Assembly (NCBI GenBank): GCA_045599385.1
Contig: JAZRVW010000036.1
Coordinates: 1 to 5,110 of the forward strand
DNA: 5,110 bases
DNA from: F23-B02 sp045599385
GTDB lineage: Bacteria; Bacillota; Clostridia; Oscillospirales; Oscillospiraceae
Reading direction: 5' to 3'
This document shows positions 1-3,918 of this stretch, piece by piece. The position numbers and the translations under genes are program-made. Every line of letters starts with the position of its first letter. Position 1 is the stretch's first letter. A model generated the notes under the pieces. It worked only from the letters and a program-made list of their open reading frames with translations. It searched no databases and was not told the origin of the DNA.

Positions 1-141
1 GCCACCACCGCCACCGTTCCCGAGGTTGAATGGGCGCTGCTCAAGAAGATTACCGACCGCATTCTCGCCGAGGTTCCCGGCGTATGCCGCGTGCTCTATG
101 AGCTCAGCCCCAAGCCCATTTCCACCATAGAGTGGGAATAA
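1..141 (+). CDS. guaA: GMP synthase (glutamine-hydrolysing), C-terminal end only
   Basis: Frame 1 is open from the left edge to TAA and gives 46 residues ending in S-T-I-E-W-E. GMP synthases end almost invariably in (A/G/S)-T-I-E-W-E, and the preceding stretch (E-V-P-G-V-C-R-V-L-Y-E-L) matches the strand that normally reads V-x-R-V-V-Y-D-(I/V) in the C-terminal dimerisation domain (GMP_synt_C). The enzyme converts XMP to GMP in the cytoplasm, using ATP and ammonia from glutamine, as the last step of guanine nucleotide synthesis. The glutaminase domain and the ATP P-loop lie outside the window, so activity cannot be judged, but the visible end is intact. A terminator follows 18 bases after the stop, so guaA closes its transcription unit here and is probably not co-transcribed with the nucleosidase-like gene downstream. 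Identification is firm despite the short length because the terminal motif is distinctive. Confidence 0.93.
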   Translation, partial: ATTATVPEVEWALLKKITDRILAEVPGVCRVLYELSPKPISTIEWE

Positions 142-158
142 GATAAACATCAAAAATC

Positions 159-189
159 AAGAGCTGTCTGATTTCAGACAGCTCTTTTT
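159..189 (+). terminator. Intrinsic terminator after guaA
   Basis: A near-perfect hairpin has AGAGCTGTCTGA at 160-171 pairing with TCAGACAGCTCT at 174-185, which in practice gives a 4-base ATTT loop. An extra A-T pair at 159/186 extends it, and the T run 185-189 follows directly. This is a textbook rho-independent terminator for the upstream guaA transcript. Confidence 0.93.
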
Positions 190-206
190 AAATGTGCAAT
201 TGCATT

Positions 207-236
207 TTGACGATAAATCGGATAATATGATATTAA
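207..236 (+). promoter_or_regulatory. Candidate promoter for the nucleosidase/opine dehydrogenase unit
   Basis: TTGACG at 207-212 is a good -35 match (5 of 6). With an 18-base spacer it is followed by TATTAA at 231-236 (4 of 6), which would place the start of transcription near 243. Other -10-like words occur in the same A+T-rich stretch (GATAAT 221-226, TATGAT 226-231), but their spacing to a -35 is poor. A promoter is needed here because the guaA terminator lies just upstream. The exact -10 is uncertain. Confidence 0.45.
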
Positions 237-242
237 ATCGGA
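214..242 (+). repeat. Direct repeat flanking a short palindrome; candidate operator
   Basis: TAAATCGGA occurs at 214-222 and again at 234-242, exactly 20 bases apart (about two helical turns). Extending each copy rightward gives 11 of 12 identical bases (214-225 against 234-245). Between the copies lies a perfect 6-bp dyad, TAATAT-G-ATATTA (223-235). The whole array sits between the candidate -35 and the ribosome site of the downstream gene, where a repressor or activator could act. I do not recognise it as a known operator; the B. subtilis PurBox is different. Binding is inference. Confidence 0.5.
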
Positions 243-261
243 CAAAACGGAGGTCACTCAA

Positions 262-942
262 ATGAAAATCGGCGTTGTGGTGGCTGTTGAAATCGGCGCG
301 GTGCTTTCAAAATACGGCGAGGCCAGCGAAACAAGCGTTCTCCGGGGCTTTACCGTCCGTGAATACCGCAATGGCAGCTTTGATATGTATGTTGTGGATT
401 CCGGCGCAGGCGAAATCTCCGCCGCAATCAGCACCCAGCTTCTCATTGACAAATTCGGCGTTGACATGATAATAAACTTCGGTGCCGTAGGCGCTCTTAC
501 GGAGGAAATGAAAACCTGCGAGCTCTGCGTTGTAAAAAGCGTTATTCACTATGACCTTGACACAACGGGCTGGCTCAATCTTGCCCGCGGTCAGTATCCC
601 GGCAAGGACTCCGCGTATCTTGAAACCACGCCCGAGCTTGTGGAAAAGGTGCTTGAAATCATGCCGGAGCTTATGCCTGCCGTCTGCGCATCGGCGGACA
701 AGTTCATTGACCGCGCGGAAGACAAGCTTGCTCTGCGTGAAAACTACGGCGCGGACATCTGCGAGATGGAGTCCGCGGGAATCGTGCTTACCTGCCAGCG
801 AAACGCTGTTCCCTGCCTGCTCATCAAGGCCATTTCCGACACTCTCATAGGCGGCGGCGCGGAATTTATGCAGGAGCTTGAGCGCGTTTCCCTTGTCTGC
901 TTCGACGTTGTTGACAGGCTTATACGCGAGTTATACGCATAA
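262..942 (+). CDS. MTA/SAH nucleosidase-like protein (PNP_UDP_1 family), altered active site
   Basis: This 226-residue cytoplasmic protein has the length and fold signature of 5'-methylthioadenosine/S-adenosylhomocysteine nucleosidase (Pfs/MTAN, about 230 residues). It starts with M-K-I-G-V-V-x-A-V-E. I-I-N-F-G-A-V-G-A-L (70-79) corresponds to E. coli I-I-N-T-G-S-A-G-G-L. C-E-M-E-S-A (167-172) supplies the ribose-binding Glu170 (E. coli Glu174), and K-A-I-S-D (189-193) supplies the catalytic Asp193 (Asp197). Family members hydrolyse the N-glycosidic bond of MTA and SAH, releasing adenine. However, by my hand alignment E. coli Glu12, needed to activate water, is Gly12 here. Ser76 is Ala and Arg193 is Lys189. 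Substrate or chemistry may therefore differ, for example another nucleoside or a phosphorolytic reaction, so I give no gene symbol. The start is set by GGAGGT at 249-254, seven bases before ATG. It is the first gene of a probable two-gene operon with the opine dehydrogenase homologue. Confidence 0.82.
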   Translation: MKIGVVVAVEIGAVLSKYGEASETSVLRGFTVREYRNGSFDMYVVDSGAGEISAAISTQLLIDKFGVDMIINFGAVGALTEEMKTCELCVVKSVIHYDLDTTGWLNLARGQYPGKDSAYLETTPELVEKVLEIMPELMPAVCASADKFIDRAEDKLALRENYGADICEMESAGIVLTCQRNAVPCLLIKAISDTLIGGGAEFMQELERVSLVCFDVVDRLIRELYA

Positions 943-998
943 ACGCGTTAATATACACGCTCTCAGCACAGCATCAGAACACGAAAGGACATACAGAA

Positions 999-2078
999 AT
1001 GAAAGTTTGCGTTATCGGCGGCGGCAATATCGGCACCCTGCTTGCAGCGGAGTTTGCGCACAAGGGCTATGAAACCGTCATTCATACATCAAAGCCGGAT
1101 AAGTGGTCGGACACCCTCAAGGTACTCAATCCCGACGACAGCGTCTGGTTTGAAACCGGCAATTTCCGCGTTACAGCCTCCCTTGAGGACGCGGTTGAGG
1201 GTGCGGAGCAGATTTGGGTCGTGCTCCCCTCCTTCATGTTCCCGAAAATTGCGAAGGAGCTTCTTCCCCTTGTGAAAGCGGGACAGATGATTATGTGCGT
1301 GCCCGGTTCAGGCGGCGCTGAGTTCAGCTTCGCGCCCCACATTGAGAAGGGCTGCATTCTCTGCGGTCTGCAGAGAGTTCACAGCATTGCAAGGCTTGAA
1401 AAATACGGTCATGCGGTTTATATGCTTGGCAGAAAGCCCAATCTTCAGCTTGCGGCAATTCCCGCCCATGCGGCACAGAAATACGCGGGCATCATTGAGA
1501 GCATGCTTGACCTGCCCTGCGAGGCGCTTCCCAATTACCTTGTCGTGACCCTTACCCCCTCAAACCCCATTCTCCACACCACGAGAATTTACTCCATGTT
1601 CAAGGATTACCGCAAGGGCGATACCTTTGACCACAACATTCTTTTCTACGAGGAATGGACTGACGAAGCAAGCAGGCTTATGATTGACTGCGATGCGGAG
1701 CTTCAGGAAATCTGCAGGAGGCTTGACAGGCTTGACCTGCGCATGGTGAAATCGCTTAAGATTCACTACGAAAGCGACACCGTTGAAAAGATGACCGCAA
1801 AGATAAGCGGCATTCCCGCGTTCAAGGGGCTTACCTCTCCCATGAAGGAAAAGGAGTCGGGCGTGTGGGTACCCGACTTCAGCTCACGCTATTTCACCGC
1901 CGACTTCCCCTTCGGTCTCATGGTCATTCTCGACACGGGAAGGCTTGTTGGCGCAGATGTGACAAACATTGAGAAAATCTGGAGCTGGTATCTTGAGGTC
2001 TGCAACGAAGCTGACAACGAAATCTTCTCAATGCCCGTTTCAAGCCTTGAGGACTTCTACAAAATCTATCTCGGATAA
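999..2078 (+). CDS. Octopine/nopaline (opine) dehydrogenase family protein
   Basis: This 359-residue cytoplasmic oxidoreductase has the two-domain layout of the octopine dehydrogenase family. The N-terminal Rossmann domain opens with V-C-V-I-G-G-G-N-I-G (3-12), the dinucleotide-binding glycine loop, and runs to about residue 180. The C-terminal Octopine_DH domain carries T-P-S-N-P-I-L-H-T-T (186-195), with His193 in the position of the catalytic histidine, and S-R-Y-F-T-A-D-F-P-F-G (296-306), with Asp302 as the likely partner acid. Known members reductively condense an amino acid with a 2-oxo acid using NAD(P)H, or run the reverse oxidation. The actual substrates cannot be read from the sequence. 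Length is normal and both key motifs are intact. The ATG is preceded by AAAGGA at 984-989, nine bases away. It lies 56 bases after the nucleosidase-like gene with no terminator between, so co-transcription is likely. A strong hairpin follows two bases after the stop. Confidence 0.87.
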   Translation: MKVCVIGGGNIGTLLAAEFAHKGYETVIHTSKPDKWSDTLKVLNPDDSVWFETGNFRVTASLEDAVEGAEQIWVVLPSFMFPKIAKELLPLVKAGQMIMCVPGSGGAEFSFAPHIEKGCILCGLQRVHSIARLEKYGHAVYMLGRKPNLQLAAIPAHAAQKYAGIIESMLDLPCEALPNYLVVTLTPSNPILHTTRIYSMFKDYRKGDTFDHNILFYEEWTDEASRLMIDCDAELQEICRRLDRLDLRMVKSLKIHYESDTVEKMTAKISGIPAFKGLTSPMKEKESGVWVPDFSSRYFTADFPFGLMVILDTGRLVGADVTNIEKIWSWYLEVCNEADNEIFSMPVSSLEDFYKIYLG

Positions 2079-2079
2079 C

Positions 2080-2112
2080 AAAAAAGGCGACTGCATTGCA
2101 GTCGTCTTTTTT
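2080..2112. terminator. Bidirectional terminator between converging genes
   Basis: The stem GGCGACTGC (2086-2094) pairs with GCAGTCGTC (2098-2106), with one G-T wobble on the + strand, closed by a tight ATT loop. A 6-base A run (2080-2085) precedes it and a 6-base T run (2107-2112) follows, so a T run follows the hairpin on either strand. It ends the opine dehydrogenase unit on the + strand. On the minus strand it begins inside the stop codon of the DUF1919 gene and can terminate that transcript as well. Confidence 0.9.
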
Positions 2113-2809
2113 ATTCAAAATCGGGATTTTTCTGCATTTTGCCCTCGTTGAGCCAGGCGATAAAATCAAATTCGTCCATCCATTTATACTCAACAAGGCC
2201 CTTGTTTATGGGGTTATAGATACAGCCGCCGCTGAATTTTTCATCGGTGTAGTAGCTGAAGCGGTAATTGCCCGGCCAGCGCTCCGCGTCCTCTCTGTGA
2301 GTAAAGGCAACCTTATGCTCATAGGGCAGGGCGTTGAACTCATCGAGAATTTCCTCGGTGCCGTTCATGGCGCAGTCCATAAGCAGATATACATCGTCAT
2401 AGTTAACCCGCTTGAAGCGTTCCTCCCACTTTGCCTTTGCCTCATCAAAGGTCTTATAGTGGACAAACAGAAGCATTATATCGGGAAGCTTTATGTCGGG
2501 AAGGTTTCCGTTGGGGATTTTATAGCCGCGCAGTACTCCCACGGGGTGCGTCACGTCACTGAACTGAGCCCACTCTTCCTTTGTAAGCTCCTCAACGGGA
2601 CATTTTGAGTACTCCTTCAGATATTTGCAGAAAGCAATAAACTGATACTCCGACATGAGCACATTCACCGTAGGTGAACGGAACTGCTCACCAAGGGAGT
2701 TTGATACAACGCCGCCCATGCAGGTATTTGCGATTATGCTGAACTGATGATTTTTCAGCCTTGCTTTTCTTTTTTTCTCCGCCAATGCTTTGCCGAGTTT
2801 GTTTGCCAT
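2111..2809 (-). CDS. DUF1919 family protein (surface polysaccharide-associated)
   Basis: This 232-residue protein has no signal peptide or membrane segment and a lysine-rich N terminus, so it is probably cytoplasmic. From about residue 20 it shows the DUF1919 pattern: F-S-I-I-A-N-T-C-M-G-G (23-33), S-P-T-V-N (45-49), P-V-G-V-L (89-93), F-V-H-Y-K-T-F-D-E-A-K-A-K-W (115-128), then E-R-F-K-R-V-N-Y-D-D (130-139). DUF1919 proteins are usually annotated as exopolysaccharide biosynthesis proteins and are found in capsule or cell-wall glycan clusters; their reaction is not established to my knowledge. Here the gene stands alone, with no glycosyltransferase neighbour in the window, so its role is open. 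The start is well supported: AGGCGGTGA (complement of 2817-2825) lies seven bases before ATG and matches the ideal ribosome site in 8 of 9 bases. It is transcribed divergently from the membrane-protein gene and converges on the opine dehydrogenase gene. Confidence 0.82.
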   Translation of the reverse strand: MANKLGKALAEKKRKARLKNHQFSIIANTCMGGVVSNSLGEQFRSPTVNVLMSEYQFIAFCKYLKEYSKCPVEELTKEEWAQFSDVTHPVGVLRGYKIPNGNLPDIKLPDIMLLFVHYKTFDEAKAKWEERFKRVNYDDVYLLMDCAMNGTEEILDEFNALPYEHKVAFTHREDAERWPGNYRFSYYTDEKFSGGCIYNPINKGLVEYKWMDEFDFIAWLNEGKMQKNPDFE

Positions 2810-2841
2810 TTTCTAATCACCGCCTGAAAATATGCAATTAG

Positions 2842-2868
2842 ATTATCAAATTTTCCCGTTTTTCGCAA
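2842..2868 (-). promoter_or_regulatory. Weak candidate promoter for the DUF1919 gene
   Basis: On the minus strand TTGCGA (complement of 2863-2868) is followed after 15 bases by GATAAT (complement of 2842-2847), five of six matches to the -10 consensus. An overlapping TTGTCT (2868-2873) is an alternative -35, but its spacing would be 20. A promoter must lie somewhere in this A+T-rich divergent gap; this is the best candidate I can see and neither pairing is ideal. Confidence 0.35.
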
Positions 2869-2961
2869 GACAAATCGGCATTTGTATTTATTTTATCTAT
2901 CTTTTTCTTAAAAAGTCAGAACGTATTTTAAGGATTATTTCTATATATTGTGGATTTTCCG

Positions 2962-2989
2962 TTGAAAAACGCAAATTTTTTGATATAAT
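2962..2989 (+). promoter_or_regulatory. Strong extended -10 promoter for the membrane-protein gene
   Basis: TTGAAA at 2962-2967 (-35) is followed after 16 bases by a perfect TATAAT at 2984-2989. A TG one base before the -10 (2981-2982) makes an extended -10 element. Transcription would start near 2996, giving a leader of about 25 bases. It sits in an A+T-rich 212-base gap shared with the divergent DUF1919 gene and fits a housekeeping sigma-A promoter. Confidence 0.87.
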
Positions 2990-3021
2990 GTCTATATCTG
3001 TATATAAGGAGCGATTTTGCT

Positions 3022-3861
3022 ATGGCAGAAAAGAAAAAGAAAAACTATACCAGCGCCAGCAGCGGCGCGGTTACCGAAAAGCCCGAGGAAATCGTACAGG
3101 TGCACAATGTGGAATACACAGAGGCAAAGCCCGTGGGCAATGCAAAGAAAAAGCGCATTGCCGCAATCGTTCTCTGGGTCTTCGCACTTGTATTCGAGAT
3201 TCTCGCCGTATTCGTACTCAACGGCAAGAGCCCCATTCACTTTATGGGTCAGCTTGCACAGCTTATCGTTGCAATCATTCTCGACCTTGCCTGCGTAATC
3301 GTCGGCTCACAGTTCTGGAAGCAGGCCAACCACATTGACCCCGCCTCCGAGGCAAACAAGGTCAAGTTCTGGCTGTGGAACAACATGGGCGTTATCGTCT
3401 GCACCGTCGCCTTCATTCCCTTTGTCATTATCCTTCTTGCAAACAAGGACCTTGACAAGAGAACCAAGGCAATTGCCACTGTCGTTGCAATTATTGCGCT
3501 TTTAATCGGCGGCGTTTCCAGCTATGACTTTAACCCCGTTTCCGAGGAGCAGCTTGACGCAGCGGTTGATGCTCTGGGCGATGAAACTGTTTACTGGACT
3601 CCCTTCGGTCACGTTTATCACACCCATGATGACTGTCAGTCTCTGAGCAATTCCGAAAATCTCACCTACGGCACTGTTGACCAGGCCATCGCCGACGGAC
3701 GTACCCGTCTGTGCATGTTCTGCGCAAAGCAGGACAACATCACCGGCGTTGTAACCGACGACGGCGACAGGATGCTTGAAAGCACCGATGTTGACGACGA
3801 GGAAGATGAGGAAGAGGAAGAAAGCGGCGAACTCATCAAGGCAGAAGACTTTGCAAGTTAA
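3022..3861 (+). CDS. Four-TM membrane protein with putative Cys/His metal site and acidic tail
   Basis: This 279-residue protein is not recognised as a named family over its full length. Residues 1-45 are polar and lysine-rich. Four hydrophobic segments follow, at about 45-67, 77-99, 118-140 and 148-166. The C-terminal half then carries Y-W-T-P-F-G-H-V-Y-H (191-200), D-D-C (203-205) and C-M-F-C (231-234), giving H200-x4-C205-x25-C231-x2-C234. This resembles the short 'V-Y-x-T-x-x-G-x-x-Y-H...C...C-x-x-C' zinc-site-like module often appended to secreted nucleases and membrane proteins of Bacillota. Metal binding is inferred. The end is strongly acidic (258-267 are all D or E). With a positively charged N terminus inside and four crossings, both ends would face the cytoplasm, but this topology is not certain. 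The ribosome site AAGGAG (3006-3011) lies ten bases before ATG. It is expressed alone from a strong promoter and closed by its own terminator. Confidence 0.85.
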   Translation: MAEKKKKNYTSASSGAVTEKPEEIVQVHNVEYTEAKPVGNAKKKRIAAIVLWVFALVFEILAVFVLNGKSPIHFMGQLAQLIVAIILDLACVIVGSQFWKQANHIDPASEANKVKFWLWNNMGVIVCTVAFIPFVIILLANKDLDKRTKAIATVVAIIALLIGGVSSYDFNPVSEEQLDAAVDALGDETVYWTPFGHVYHTHDDCQSLSNSENLTYGTVDQAIADGRTRLCMFCAKQDNITGVVTDDGDRMLESTDVDDEEDEEEEESGELIKAEDFAS

Positions 3862-3875
3862 TTTAAACCAGCTAT

Positions 3876-3910
3876 AAAAAACCGGCATGCATCAGCATGC
3901 CGGTTTTTTT
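3876..3910. terminator. Bidirectional terminator between membrane protein and ceramidase genes
   Basis: A perfect 10-bp stem, ACCGGCATGC (3881-3890) with GCATGCCGGT (3895-3904), is closed by an ATCA loop. It is preceded by five A (3876-3880) and followed by a T run (3904-3910). It ends the + strand membrane-protein transcript 14 bases after the stop codon. It also lies just beyond the stop of the converging ceramidase gene, where the A run reads as a T run on the minus strand. Confidence 0.93.
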
Positions 3911-3918
3911 ATGCTTAT

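Noticed and set aside
142..261. A purine riboswitch or PurR box in front of the nucleosidase-like gene, given the guaA neighbour.
   Set aside because: The only hairpin is the guaA terminator. No purine aptamer core could be traced, and the direct repeat does not match the PurBox pattern or its inverted arrangement.
262..2078. Calling the two-gene unit an opine metallophore (staphylopine-like) cluster.
   Set aside because: No nicotianamine-synthase-like gene, racemase or metal-opine transporter is visible, and the dehydrogenase fits the octopine family rather than the staphylopine dehydrogenase family.
2096..2608. A 170-codon open frame on the + strand opposite the DUF1919 gene.
   Set aside because: It starts inside the terminator hairpin, has no ribosome site, resembles no family I know, and lies entirely antisense to a gene with clear domain motifs.
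2872..2878. A third AAATCGG word, in the divergent gap, as another copy of the candidate operator.
   Set aside because: Only seven bases match, there is no second phased copy and no adjoining dyad, and a chance match of this length is plausible in 5 kb read on both strands.
2832..3338. A 168-codon + strand open frame spanning the divergent promoter gap.
   Set aside because: It contains the TATAAT promoter, overlaps the start of the well-supported membrane-protein gene in another frame, and its sequence is low-complexity without any family signature.
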